From contig NZ_CP033070.1 of NCBI RefSeq assembly GCF_003669035.1, positions 1,054,001 to 1,118,000 of the forward strand: a stretch of DNA of 64,000 nucleotides, given 5' to 3'. Each line of letters begins with the position of its first letter. The first letter of the stretch is position 1. Below, piece after piece: positions 17,370-26,226 of the stretch. The notes under the pieces are model-generated. The model searched no databases and was not told the origin of the DNA. It saw only the letters and a list, made by a program, of their open reading frames with translations. A program made the translations under genes and the position numbers. The DNA is from Chryseobacterium sp. 3008163 (GTDB lineage Bacteria; Bacteroidota; Bacteroidia; Flavobacteriales; Weeksellaceae).

Positions 17370-17427
17370 CCTTACTTTTTATTATGACATATTTTTAAAG
17401 GCTTTACCACGTTGTAGAGCCTTTTTT
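17342..17427 (+). promoter_or_regulatory. Attenuator: antiterminator/terminator switch
   Basis: Terminator: AGGCTTTAC (17399-17407) pairs with GTAGAGCCT (17414-17422) with one T-G wobble, followed by a T6 run. Antiterminator: GCCTTTA (17342-17348) pairs with TAAAGGC (17396-17402), extended by TATG/CATA after a small bulge. This occludes the 5' arm of the terminator. The antiterminator's 5' strand starts immediately after the MMMQCCM codons, so a ribosome stalled there leaves it free, while one reaching the stop codon at 17367 covers much of it. Confidence 0.7.
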
Positions 17428-17457
17428 ATTTGCAAAAACCGATAAACAAAAAATAAC

Positions 17458-18455
17458 ATGAGTACTTTTAATTTAAAAAACAAATGGCTGATTCCCGTAG
17501 CATTTGCCAATATCTATATCATCTGGGGAATCACTTTCCTTGCCATATCATTCGGATTGACGGGATTTCCGCCTTTTATTCTTTCAGGGTTAAGATTTTT
17601 CGCTGCAGGAATATTACTGATCGGCTATTTATTAGCAAAAGGTGAAAAAGCTAATTCATTAAAAAACTGGTGGAAAAATGCAGTCACCGGAATTCTGATT
17701 CTGACAGGGGGAACCGGTCTTGTCGCCTGGGGGGAACAATATGTCACGGCTTCCGAAGCTGCCATTACGATTGCGACAGGTCCTTTCTGGTTTATAGCGA
17801 TTGATAAAAAAATTGGAGCTATTATTTTTCAGATAAATTTATCCCTATCGGATTATTATTAGGATTTGCCGGACTGATTTTATTCTTAAACGGAAGCGTC
17901 AACTCGCACACCGAAAATGTAAGCTCTTCGCTTCGGGTTACTGCATTTATTGTTTTGGCTTTAAGCTCAATTGCCTGGGTTATGGGATCTTTGTATTCAA
18001 AGAAGAATCCTGCGGATCATTCAACTTTTATGAATATTTCGCAGCAGTTGATTGTGGCGGGTTTAGCTTCATTTGCAGTTGCCTTTTTCAGAAGTGAATG
18101 GACTGGATTTTCAGTGGCAACAATTCCGCTTTCGGCATGGCTGGGTTTACTTTTTCTTATTTTCTTCGGATCAATTATCGCTTATATTTCTTACATCTGG
18201 CTTCTTTCGGTAAAACCTGCTGCCATCGTAAGTACGCATACTTATATCAACCCAATCGTAACCGTTATTGCAGGATTCATCATTGCCAATCAAACCATTA
18301 ACGGAAATCAACTGTATGGATTAGCCATCATATTAATTGGAGTTTTGTTAACCAATGTGACCAAATATTTCAGACTTTCAAAACGGTCAAAAGCCAAGAT
18401 CAGAAGAGTTGCAAGACATTTCGGAAGAATCAGCAGACCTTATCAACCCATGTAA
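17458..18455 (+). CDS. EamA/DMT-superfamily exporter, one-base frameshift
   Basis: About 332 residues when read across the break, ten-helix drug/metabolite transporter with two EamA repeats (first from IIWGITFLAISFGL, second from SSIAWVMGSLYSKK). The frame breaks at the A7 run 17806-17812. One extra A restores IDKKNWSYYFSDKFIPIG and a length divisible by three. As first gene behind the Met/Cys leader and joined to metNIQ (15 bp gap), it probably moves a sulphur amino acid or related metabolite. A basic C-terminal tail (RRVARHFGRISRPYQPM) is present. If the frameshift were real, the second EamA repeat would be lost. Confidence 0.85.
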
Positions 18456-18470
18456 TTTTAAAAAAATAAA

Positions 18471-19499
18471 ATGATAGAAATCAAAAACATATCAAAGACT
18501 TTTCATCAGAAAAAGCAGTCTTTTAAAGCTTTAGATGATGTCAATCTCAGCATTGAAAAAGGCGATATCGTAGGCATCATCGGATTTTCGGGAGCCGGAA
18601 AAAGTACACTGATAAGAACCGTCAATCTTCTGGAAAGACCGGATAACGGACAAATCATCATCAACGGAACCGATTTCACAAAATTAAAATCAAAACAACT
18701 GGCGAAAGAGCGTAAAAAAATCGGGATGATTTTTCAGCATTTCAATCTTCTTTCTTCAAGAACCGTTTTTGAAAACATTGCGCTTCCTCTGGAATTGGAC
18801 AATTTAAGTAAAGAAAAAATTCGAGACAAGGTCAGCGAACTTTTAAAAATCGTCGGCTTGGAAGATAAAGCCCATGATTATCCTAAAAGTTTATCGGGCG
18901 GACAAAAACAAAGGGTTGCTATTGCAAGAGCTTTAGCCAACGACCCCTATCTCCTACTCTGTGACGAAGCGACAAGTGCGCTGGATCCGGCAACCACGCA
19001 ATCTATTTTGCAGTTGTTGAGAGACATCAACCACCGTTTGGGAATCACGATTTTACTGATCACCCACGAAATGGAAGTCATCAAAGCGATCTGCAACCAT
19101 GTTGCCGTCATCGACAAAGGACAATTAGTAACAAAAGGGACTTTGAGCGAAATTATTTCTAACAAAGAAAATCCTATCATTAAACAATTTTTAAACTCAG
19201 GTGTTATGACTATACCGCAAGAACTCAACAAAAAACTACAGAAAGAGCCGCAAGCCGGACTTTTTCCGCTGGTTGAAATCGAATTAAACGAAAAAATAAG
19301 CGTTGAAGAACTGCTTTCAATCATTTACGATCAATATAAAATTCCATACAAACTTCTGAAAGCTGATGTAGAATATCTGGGAGACTCCAACTTTGGAAAA
19401 CTTCTTCTGCACCTGAAAGGTGAAAGTGAAGAAAACCAGAAAGCTATCTATTATTTTAATCAGAATAACATTCAAAATACTTTAAAAGGATATGCTTAG
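18471..19499 (+). CDS. metN: Methionine ABC transporter ATP-binding protein
   Basis: 342 residues. Walker A GFSGAGKST (38-46), ABC signature LSGGQKQRVAIARALA, Walker B YLLLCDEATSALDP and switch His in LLITHEME. A C-terminal NIL/ACT-like domain (from about residue 260) is the allosteric methionine-binding domain that closes the transporter when the cell is Met-replete. It overlaps metI by 8 bp, showing translational coupling. MetN energises uptake of methionine with MetI and MetQ. Confidence 0.95.
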   Translation: MIEIKNISKTFHQKKQSFKALDDVNLSIEKGDIVGIIGFSGAGKSTLIRTVNLLERPDNGQIIINGTDFTKLKSKQLAKERKKIGMIFQHFNLLSSRTVFENIALPLELDNLSKEKIRDKVSELLKIVGLEDKAHDYPKSLSGGQKQRVAIARALANDPYLLLCDEATSALDPATTQSILQLLRDINHRLGITILLITHEMEVIKAICNHVAVIDKGQLVTKGTLSEIISNKENPIIKQFLNSGVMTIPQELNKKLQKEPQAGLFPLVEIELNEKISVEELLSIIYDQYKIPYKLLKADVEYLGDSNFGKLLLHLKGESEENQKAIYYFNQNNIQNTLKGYA

Positions 19500-20148
19500 T
19501 GACACTGTACTTTCACTTCTTTCAAAAGGAGTCTGGGAAACCGTTTATATGACTTTTGTATCAGGATTTTTCGGTTTCGTGCTTGGTCTTCCCATCGGAA
19601 TTCTTCTTTTTATTACAAGAAAAGGACAGCTTTTAGAGAATACTATTTACAATAGAATTCTGTCGGTTTTGGTTAATATTTTCAGATCGATTCCTTTTAT
19701 TATTCTGATTGTCTGGATGATTCCCTTTACAAGATCTTTGGTAGGAACTTCCATAGGAATGAATGCAGCATTGGTTCCTCTAAGCATTGGCGCAGCACCA
19801 TTTATCGCAAGATTAGTTGAAAACAGTCTTTTGGAAATTCCAAACGGTTTAATTGAAACTGCGAGAGCTTTGGGAGCAACACCGTTTCAGATTATTAAAA
19901 AAGTTTTACTGCCTGAAGCTTTGCCTTCACTCATTAATAATGCGACGATCACTCTCATCACATTGGTCGGATATTCCGCAATGGGTGGAGCTGTGGGAGC
20001 CGGTGGATTGGGACAAATCGGGTATCAGTACGGATATATTGGTTATGATGCATTGATTATGAATCTTGTGCTTGGTCTTTTGGTCGCTTTGGTGTTTATC
20101 ATTCAGTTTTCGGGCGACCGCTTGGCGAAGAGGTTTGATCATCGATGA
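19492..20148 (+). CDS. metI: Methionine ABC transporter permease
   Basis: 218 residues, five to six membrane spans. The EAA coupling motif ETARALGATPFQIIKKVLLPEALP contacts MetN. Typical MetI features are TLITLVGYSAMGGAVGAGGLG near the C-terminus. It overlaps metN, and metQ follows after 37 bp. Confidence 0.95.
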   Translation: MLSDTVLSLLSKGVWETVYMTFVSGFFGFVLGLPIGILLFITRKGQLLENTIYNRILSVLVNIFRSIPFIILIVWMIPFTRSLVGTSIGMNAALVPLSIGAAPFIARLVENSLLEIPNGLIETARALGATPFQIIKKVLLPEALPSLINNATITLITLVGYSAMGGAVGAGGLGQIGYQYGYIGYDALIMNLVLGLLVALVFIIQFSGDRLAKRFDHR

Positions 20149-20185
20149 GTTTAATAGTTATACAGTTAATAAAAAATAATTTACA

Positions 20186-20994
20186 ATGAAAAAAATAAAA
20201 ATTCTAAGTTTAGCAGCAGGACTGCTTTTGTTCGGAGCGTGTAATTCACCTAAAAAAGATGATCCCAATTTCATCAAAGTCGGGATAACTTCCGGACCGG
20301 AACAACAGATTGCAGAAACTGCTAAAAAAGTTGCCAAAGAAAAATACAATTTGGAAGTGGAACTCGTTTCATTCAACGATTATGTAGTTCCCAACGAGGC
20401 TTTGAACAATGGTGATATCGATGCCAACGCGTTTCAACACGTTCCTTATCTTACTGAACAGTCAAAACAGCGTGGGTATAAATTAGCTGTGATTGGAAAT
20501 ACTTTCGTCTATCCGATTGTCGCTTATTCAAAAAGATAAAAAACATCGCCGAATTACAAAACGGAAGCACGATTGTGATTCCCAATGACCCAACCAACGG
20601 CGGTCGTTCTCTTCTTCTTTTACAAAAAAACGGACTTTTAAAATTAAAAGAAGGCATCGGATTATTGCCTAAAGTAACAGACATTGCCGAAAATCCGAAA
20701 CAGCTGAAGATTCTCGAAATAGAGGCACCTCAACTTCCGAGGGTTCTGGATGATAAAGAAGTCGTAATCGCTATTATCAATAATAATTTCGCAGCACAAG
20801 CCGGACTAGACGCCAACAAAAATGGAATCTTTAAAGAAGATAAAGATTCTCCTTACATGAATGTTGTGGTTTCACGAGAAGACAATAAGAATGATGAAAA
20901 AGTGAAGAACTTTTTAAAAGCGTATCAGTCTAAAGAAGTGGAAGACAAAGCCAAAGAAATTTTCAAAGGCGGCGCTGTAAAAGGCTGGAAGTAA
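20186..20994 (+). CDS. metQ: Methionine-binding lipoprotein, one-base frameshift
   Basis: About 269 residues when read across the break. Lipoprotein signal MKKIKILSLAAGLLLFGAC (lipid Cys19), then the NlpA-family core (IKVGITSGPEQQIAETAKKVAKE in two segments, NDYVVPNEALNNGDIDANAFQHVPYL). After the break come IVIPNDPTNGGRSLLLLQ and FAAQAGLDANKNG. The frame breaks at the A5 run 20530-20534. One extra A gives YSKKIKNIAELQNG and a length divisible by three. The protein captures methionine for MetNI. A strong terminator follows at 21138. Confidence 0.92.
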
Positions 20995-21137
20995 TTATTG
21001 TTGGTTGGCAGTTGATGGTTGGTTAATGGTGAAACTAAAAATGCCTCTTCTCTGAAGGGATGGATTTTTGCAAAAGCAAAAAGACTGGGTAGCTAAACAA
21101 TATTAAACATTGAACTTGTAAAAGATCTATTATATGC

Positions 21138-21180
21138 AAACATCGTTTCGGAAAAACCTTTGCCTCCGAAACGATGTTTT
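21138..21180 (+). terminator. Terminator of the methionine operon
   Basis: Perfect 15-bp stem AAACATCGTTTCGGA (21138-21152) with 21165-21179, 12-nt loop, then TTTATTTT. It ends the EamA-metNIQ unit. The intervening 20995-21137 has no gene. Confidence 0.9.
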
Positions 21181-21293
21181 TATTTTAAAATTATTTTTAT
21201 TCCCACTAAATAATTAAAAAATTTATCTCGCTGATTAAGCTAATTAGGCAGATTTTATTTTACGCTTTTATTAATCTGTATAATTTGCGAGAA

Positions 21294-21340
21294 TAATTTT
21301 TCACATTTAAATTTTTAAATATTTAAAATGTGAAAAATTA
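21294..21340. promoter_or_regulatory. 15-bp perfect inverted repeat upstream of bglX
   Basis: TAATTTTTCACATTT (21294-21308) with its exact complement at 21326-21340, 17-nt AT-only spacer. It lies 67 bp upstream of the -33 box of the GH3 gene. It may be an operator or a cruciform. It has no following T-run of its own, so a terminator is less likely. Confidence 0.45.
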
Positions 21341-21406
21341 ACCCTACAATTAATCACAGTGTATTGGTTAAAAATAACCATTTTTCCAAAAAACTCATTT
21401 TCTCAA

Positions 21407-21437
21407 TTTGAGATAATAATTATTTTACCTACTTTTG
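21407..21437 (+). promoter_or_regulatory. Full consensus Bacteroidota promoter
   Basis: TTTG (21407-21410), 19-bp spacer, TACTTTTG (21430-21437): exact TTTG-N19-TAnnTTTG. It drives the GH3 gene at 21463. Confidence 0.8.
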
Positions 21438-21462
21438 TAAGTAATCAAATAAAAAGTTTTTT

Positions 21463-23724
21463 ATGTTGAAGAAAACTGTACTCTTAAGTTTGTTTATGTT
21501 AATATCTGCCTCAGCAATGGCTCAAACCAATACAACTCCTGTTTACTTAGACGAATCTAAACCTGTCGAACAGCGAATTCAGGATGCGCTTTCCAGAATG
21601 ACACTTGAAGAAAAAATTGCGATGCTTCACGCACAGTCAAAGTTCAGTTCGCCCGGTGTTCCGAGATTAGGAATTCCTGAATTCTGGACAACAGACGGCC
21701 CGCACGGAGTTCGCCCTGAAGTAATGTGGGACGAATGGGATCAGGCCGGATGGACCAACGACTCTATTATCGCCTACCCTGCTCTAACCGCTTTATCCGC
21801 AACATGGAATAAGAAAATGTCTTGGAACTACGGTAAGGCATTAGGTGAGGAAGCAAGATACAGAAAGAAAGACATCCTTTTAGGCCCAGGCATTAACATC
21901 TACAGAACACCTTTGAACGGAAGAAACTTCGAATACATGGGAGAAGATCCGTATCTGACTTCCAAAATGGTGGTTCCGTACATTCAGGGAGTACAATCCA
22001 ACGGAGTGGCCACTTCTGTGAAACATTTTGCCTTAAATAATCAGGAAATGTTCCGTCATACAAGCAATGTGATTGTGGATGACAGAACGTTGTATGAAAT
22101 TTACCTTCCGCCTTTTAAAGCAGCGGTGACTGAGGGAGATTCATGGACGATTATGGGCGCTTATGATATGTACAAAAATCAGTATGCAAGCCAGAACAAA
22201 TATCTTTTAAATGACATTCTGAAAGGAGAATGGAAATACAAAGGCGTGGTGGTTTCAGACTGGGGTGCAGTAAACAATACCGAGCAAGCGATTCACAACG
22301 GATTAGACGTAGAATTCGGAAGCTGGACGAACGGACTTTCTGCCGGAACCAGAAATGCGTATGACAACTATTATTTAGCAAAACCCTATTTAGATTTAAT
22401 TAAATCAGGAAAAGTAGGAACTGCAGAGCTTGACGACAAAGTGACAAGACTTTTACGTTTAGCTTATAAAACCACGATGAATACCAAAAAACCATTTGGT
22501 AATATCGCTTCTGAAGAACATAAAGCAGTCGCAAAAGAAATCGGTGAAGAAGGAATTGTTTTGTTAAAAAACCAAGGAAACGTACTTCCCATCGACATCA
22601 ATAAAGCTAAAAAAATTGCCGTTATTGGTGAAAATGCCATCAAAGTAATGACTGTCGGTGGTGGTTCATCTTCTTTAAAAGTAAAATATGAAACTTTACC
22701 TTTAGATGGAATCAAAGCCAAGTTTGGTAAGAACTCTGACGTACAATATGCGAGAGGTTATGTAGGAGATGTCGGTGGAGAGTACAATGGCGTAAAGTCT
22801 GGTCAGGATTTGAAAGACAGCCGTTCGCCTGAAGAATTACTGAACGAAGCTGTTGAATTGGCAAAGAAATCAGACTACGTAATTTTTGTAGGTGGTTTAA
22901 ATAAGTCCGACTTTCAGGACAGCGAAGGAAACGACAGAAAAAGTTACGGACTTCCGTATAATCAGGACAACGTAATTTCAGCTTTGGCAAAAGCAAATAA
23001 GAATTTCACCGTAGTTTTAGTAAGCGGAAATGCTGTTGCAATGCCGTGGATTAAAGAAGTTCCTTCTATCGTTCAAGGCTGGTACTTAGGCTCTGAAGCA
23101 GGAAATTCTATCGCTTCTGTTTTGTCCGGTGATGCGAATCCTTCAGGAAAACTTCCGTTTACATTTCCTGTAAAGCTGGAAGATAACTCAGCTCACACAA
23201 TGGGTGAATATCCCGGAAATAAAGAAGAGTTAGCAGCAGGAAAAGGTAAAGACCAGAAAAACCCAATCAATATTAAATACAACGAAGGAATTTTCGTAGG
23301 GTATCGTTGGCATGACACGAAAAAGATCAAACCATTATTCAGCTTCGGTCATGGTTTAAGCTACACCACTTTTGAGTTCGGAAAAGCAAAAGCAGACAAA
23401 TCAACGATGACTCAGGACGATAAAATCACGTTTACGGTTACTGTAAAAAATACAGGTAAAAAAGCGGGTGCTGAAGTGGCTCAGTTATACATCACTGACG
23501 TAAAATCATCTGTTGAACGTCCTGCAAAGGAGCTAAAAGGTTTTGAAAAAGTATTTTTAAATCCTGGTGAACAAAAAGAAGTGACTTTCACAATCGACAA
23601 AACGGCGTTAAGTTATTTTGATGCTCAAAAGCACGACTGGGTTGCAGAACCCGGAGATTTTGAAGCGCAAATCGGAAACTCTTCTGATGCGATTAAAACT
23701 AAGGTAAAGTTTACTTTGAAGTAA
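21463..23724 (+). CDS. bglX: GH3 family beta-glucosidase, periplasmic
   Basis: 753 residues, normal for BglX. Signal peptide MLKKTVLLSLFMLISASAMAQ (1-21). The N-terminal GH3 barrel has TTDGPHGVRPEV, KHFALNNQE and the nucleophile in GVVVSDWGAV (Asp266). The C-terminal GH3 sandwich has KIAVIGENA and SGDANPSGKLPFTFP. A fibronectin-III-like domain follows from about residue 640 (FSFGHGLSYTTFEF, VTVKNTGKKAGAEVAQLYI). It removes terminal beta-linked glucose from oligosaccharides. The gene is monocistronic with a consensus promoter and terminator and is not in a polysaccharide-utilisation locus. Confidence 0.93.
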   Translation: MLKKTVLLSLFMLISASAMAQTNTTPVYLDESKPVEQRIQDALSRMTLEEKIAMLHAQSKFSSPGVPRLGIPEFWTTDGPHGVRPEVMWDEWDQAGWTNDSIIAYPALTALSATWNKKMSWNYGKALGEEARYRKKDILLGPGINIYRTPLNGRNFEYMGEDPYLTSKMVVPYIQGVQSNGVATSVKHFALNNQEMFRHTSNVIVDDRTLYEIYLPPFKAAVTEGDSWTIMGAYDMYKNQYASQNKYLLNDILKGEWKYKGVVVSDWGAVNNTEQAIHNGLDVEFGSWTNGLSAGTRNAYDNYYLAKPYLDLIKSGKVGTAELDDKVTRLLRLAYKTTMNTKKPFGNIASEEHKAVAKEIGEEGIVLLKNQGNVLPIDINKAKKIAVIGENAIKVMTVGGGSSSLKVKYETLPLDGIKAKFGKNSDVQYARGYVGDVGGEYNGVKSGQDLKDSRSPEELLNEAVELAKKSDYVIFVGGLNKSDFQDSEGNDRKSYGLPYNQDNVISALAKANKNFTVVLVSGNAVAMPWIKEVPSIVQGWYLGSEAGNSIASVLSGDANPSGKLPFTFPVKLEDNSAHTMGEYPGNKEELAAGKGKDQKNPINIKYNEGIFVGYRWHDTKKIKPLFSFGHGLSYTTFEFGKAKADKSTMTQDDKITFTVTVKNTGKKAGAEVAQLYITDVKSSVERPAKELKGFEKVFLNPGEQKEVTFTIDKTALSYFDAQKHDWVAEPGDFEAQIGNSSDAIKTKVKFTLK

Positions 23725-23749
23725 TTTTAATTATATATTTCTAAAACTA

Positions 23750-23776
23750 ATGCCCGAATTTCTTCGGGCATTTTTA
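23750..23776 (+). terminator. Terminator of bglX
   Basis: ATGCCCGAA-TTTC-TTCGGGCAT followed by TTTTATTTT. Confidence 0.9.
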
Positions 23777-23803
23777 TTTTCAAAAGTTATCTATTAGAAT
23801 GTA

Positions 23804-24190
23804 TTATTTACGAGTGTAAATAATTTCTGAATTCAAAAAAGTATACGTTAAAGTAGTTTTTGTGACTTTATAGTCGTTGCATTGAAACTCATCACGATCA
23901 TAATCATTCGTACAAAGCTTTCCGTTTTCTATTTTCCATTTCGTTTTTGTTGTTCTTTTTGGGTATTTTGTAATAATTACACCGTTAGCAGCAAATATTT
24001 TTGTTACGTTTTCCTTCACGACTTTTCCATCTGCTTTATAGAGTTTCCAAGTGCCTTCAACACCAATATCCTGTTTTTTTTCAGCTAATGTAACTGGAGT
24101 AATTGTGTTAAAAGATTTTTGTCCAAATAATGCAGCCGTTCCTAAAATTAATCCGGCTCCAACGATTAAATTAAATGTTACTTTTTTCAT
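23804..24190 (-). CDS. Secreted lipocalin-like protein
   Basis: 128 residues, signal peptide about 1-23 (MKKVTFNLIVGAGLILGTAALFG). The mature part EGTWKLYKADGK followed by alternating beta strands, KTKWKIENGKLC and LTYTFLNSEIIYTRK resembles the lipocalin-like family common in Bacteroidota. Ligand unknown. Two Cys (in KLCTND and FQCND) could form a disulphide in the periplasm. Converges on bglX. Confidence 0.65.
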   Translation of the reverse strand: MKKVTFNLIVGAGLILGTAALFGQKSFNTITPVTLAEKKQDIGVEGTWKLYKADGKVVKENVTKIFAANGVIITKYPKRTTKTKWKIENGKLCTNDYDRDEFQCNDYKVTKTTLTYTFLNSEIIYTRK

Positions 24191-24295
24191 GGTTCTTTTT
24201 AAAACTTAAATAGCTGTAAATATAAATCGAAAAAAATATATTTTCAAGGATATATTTGTCAATGACAAAGCTGAGTAATTCTAAAATATTTTAAG

Positions 24296-24400
24296 GAACA
24301 ACGAAAATCCTAGCCCCGATTGCAACGACATCCTTTTGTGCAGCAAAGCGGAACAAAAGATATAGTGAAAAGCGGGAAAAGCTCCTAATAAAACTTTAAA
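24296..24400. repeat. Dispersed-type intergenic element with hairpin
   Basis: Contains TCCTAGCCCCGATTGCAACG, a CTTTTGT/ACAAAAG hairpin (24333-24339 with 24353-24359) and AAAGCGGGAAAAGCTCC. The composition and phrases resemble a dispersed intergenic element of flavobacterial genomes, by recollection and not by comparison. The 24191-24492 gap holds nothing else. Confidence 0.5.
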
Positions 24401-24492
24401 TTTTATCAGAAGCTTCCCTTCTTAATTATATTTTCCTGAGATTATTTGACGTCTTATCCTTTTTGCATCAAAGCAAAAGAACTTAAAAAATA

Positions 24493-25041
24493 TTACAAAT
24501 TCTGATCTTCATGCTGCCCTTCATTAATTTCCTCTACCATTTTGGCGTTAAAGGCAGGAAGATCTTCGGGAGTACGGCTTGTAACCAAACCATTGTCTAC
24601 CACTACTTCGCTGTCTTCCCATTGTGCGCCTGCATTTTTAAGATCGATGCTAATGGATTTGACAGAAGTCAGATTTCTACCTTCAACAGCACCTGCATTA
24701 ATCAGAATTTGCGGCCCGTGACAGATGGCAGCAACCGGTTTGTGTTGTTTGAAAAAATCCTGAACAAAAGACAAAACTTTTTCGTTTGTTCTTAACTGAT
24801 CGGGATTGATAACTCCTCCCGGAAGTACCAAGGCGTCGTATTCTGAGGCAGAAACCTCATCTAAAGTTTTATCGACATTATATTCCTGTCCCCAGTCTTT
24901 TTCTGCCCATGCTTTGATGGTTCCTGCTTTCGGGCTGACGATGTGAGCCGTCCAGCCTTGTTTTTCTAAATGTTCTTTTGGAGATTTTAATTCGCTTTCT
25001 TCAAATCCGTGTGTTGCTAAGATTGCAATTTTCTTTGACAT
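24493..25041 (-). CDS. DJ-1/PfpI family protein (type 1 glutamine amidotransferase-like)
   Basis: 182 residues. The nucleophile elbow is AAICHGPQILINAG, with the catalytic Cys followed by His. The Glu of ATHGFEESELKSP and the typical LPGGVINPDQLR are also present. Members act as deglycases, chaperones or peptidases in stress, and the exact activity is not deducible. Cytosolic and monocistronic. A related DJ-1-like domain forms the C-terminus of the catalase at 49277. Confidence 0.85.
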   Translation of the reverse strand: MSKKIAILATHGFEESELKSPKEHLEKQGWTAHIVSPKAGTIKAWAEKDWGQEYNVDKTLDEVSASEYDALVLPGGVINPDQLRTNEKVLSFVQDFFKQHKPVAAICHGPQILINAGAVEGRNLTSVKSISIDLKNAGAQWEDSEVVVDNGLVTSRTPEDLPAFNAKMVEEINEGQHEDQNL

Positions 25042-25181
25042 ATTATTTTATTTTTGGTGTTATATGCTAATGACTAAGAAAATATAATGCCGTGAAGGGT
25101 TGGTGTGGTATTTAAAGAGTGTTAAATTAGTTGTTGGTTGTTGGTTGTCGGTTTTTGGTTGTCAGCTTCCTGATTTTCAAT

Positions 25182-25454
25182 CTACTCAAAACTTCCAATA
25201 CCCCATTTCCAATATCCAACAAAAATAATAATCTGCAATACAATAATTCCGCACAGTTTAAGCAAAAAACTTTTCTTAGAAACCTTATGTCTGAATATGA
25301 GCATTGCCAAAACGGCTCCCACTGTCCCTCCAATAAACGTTAAGGCCAGCAAAGAAAATTCTGAGATTCTTCTTTTGTGTTGGGTCGCTTTCCATTTGTC
25401 TAAAGCAAAGGTTATGAAAGTGATCAGATTGATTATTAAAAGTAAGTACAACAT
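25182..25454 (-). CDS. DUF1294 small membrane protein
   Basis: About 90 residues from the ATG at 25454. The longer frame to 25514 runs upstream of a -7 box at 25460-25467, so the shorter start is chosen. Membrane segments lie near residues 1-15, 36-55 and 67-83. FALDKWKATQHKRRISE between the first two is the DUF1294 signature. Function unknown. Confidence 0.75.
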   Translation of the reverse strand: MLYLLLIINLITFITFALDKWKATQHKRRISEFSLLALTFIGGTVGAVLAMLIFRHKVSKKSFLLKLCGIIVLQIIIFVGYWKWGIGSFE

Positions 25455-25459
25455 CACAG

Positions 25460-25467
25460 CAAATCTA
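25460..25467 (-). promoter_or_regulatory. -7 promoter box of the DUF1294 gene
   Basis: TAGATTTG on the minus strand, 5 bp before the ATG at 25454, a near-leaderless arrangement. Confidence 0.5.
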
Positions 25468-25479
25468 AAATAAAAATAA

Positions 25480-25911
<432 letters not shown>

Positions 25912-26226
25912 TTTCCCTTCTGGTCATTGCGAGCGAAGCGAAGCAATCTCACAGCCTTATAGATAATAGAACAATTTAATCAAATGCAGTGGTGCTTTCA
26001 ATCACCACCCTATTTGTAATGCCATAGGCATCTAAGCAATTTATTTAAATACCAAACTGTTCACAAGCATTTGTCCGAACTTTGGTAGATTATTCTTTTT
26101 ATTAAATTTCAAAGAAAATTGTATCTAGTAGTTTTCCTCCCACTACAAACCTTGGCAAGGTTCATCAGCGCAATGCGAATATCCTTGACAAGGTTAGCTT
26201 GCAGAAAGTCGTTCATTAATCCCTCG
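25912..26226. other. Intergenic border of the restriction island
   Basis: 315 bp without a gene. It begins with a GC-richer dispersed repeat (GGTCATTGCGAGCGAAGCGA, then AGCAATCTCAC, near 25922-25952). No integrase, tRNA or attachment repeat is visible. The hsdR stop codon follows immediately. Confidence 0.5.

Noticed and set aside
17236..17457. SAM riboswitch upstream of metNIQ
   Set aside because: No SAM aptamer core was found; the leader peptide and hairpins explain the region better.
24493..25041. Cysteine protease call for the PfpI-like protein
   Set aside because: DJ-1/PfpI members have diverse activities, and motifs alone do not prove proteolysis.
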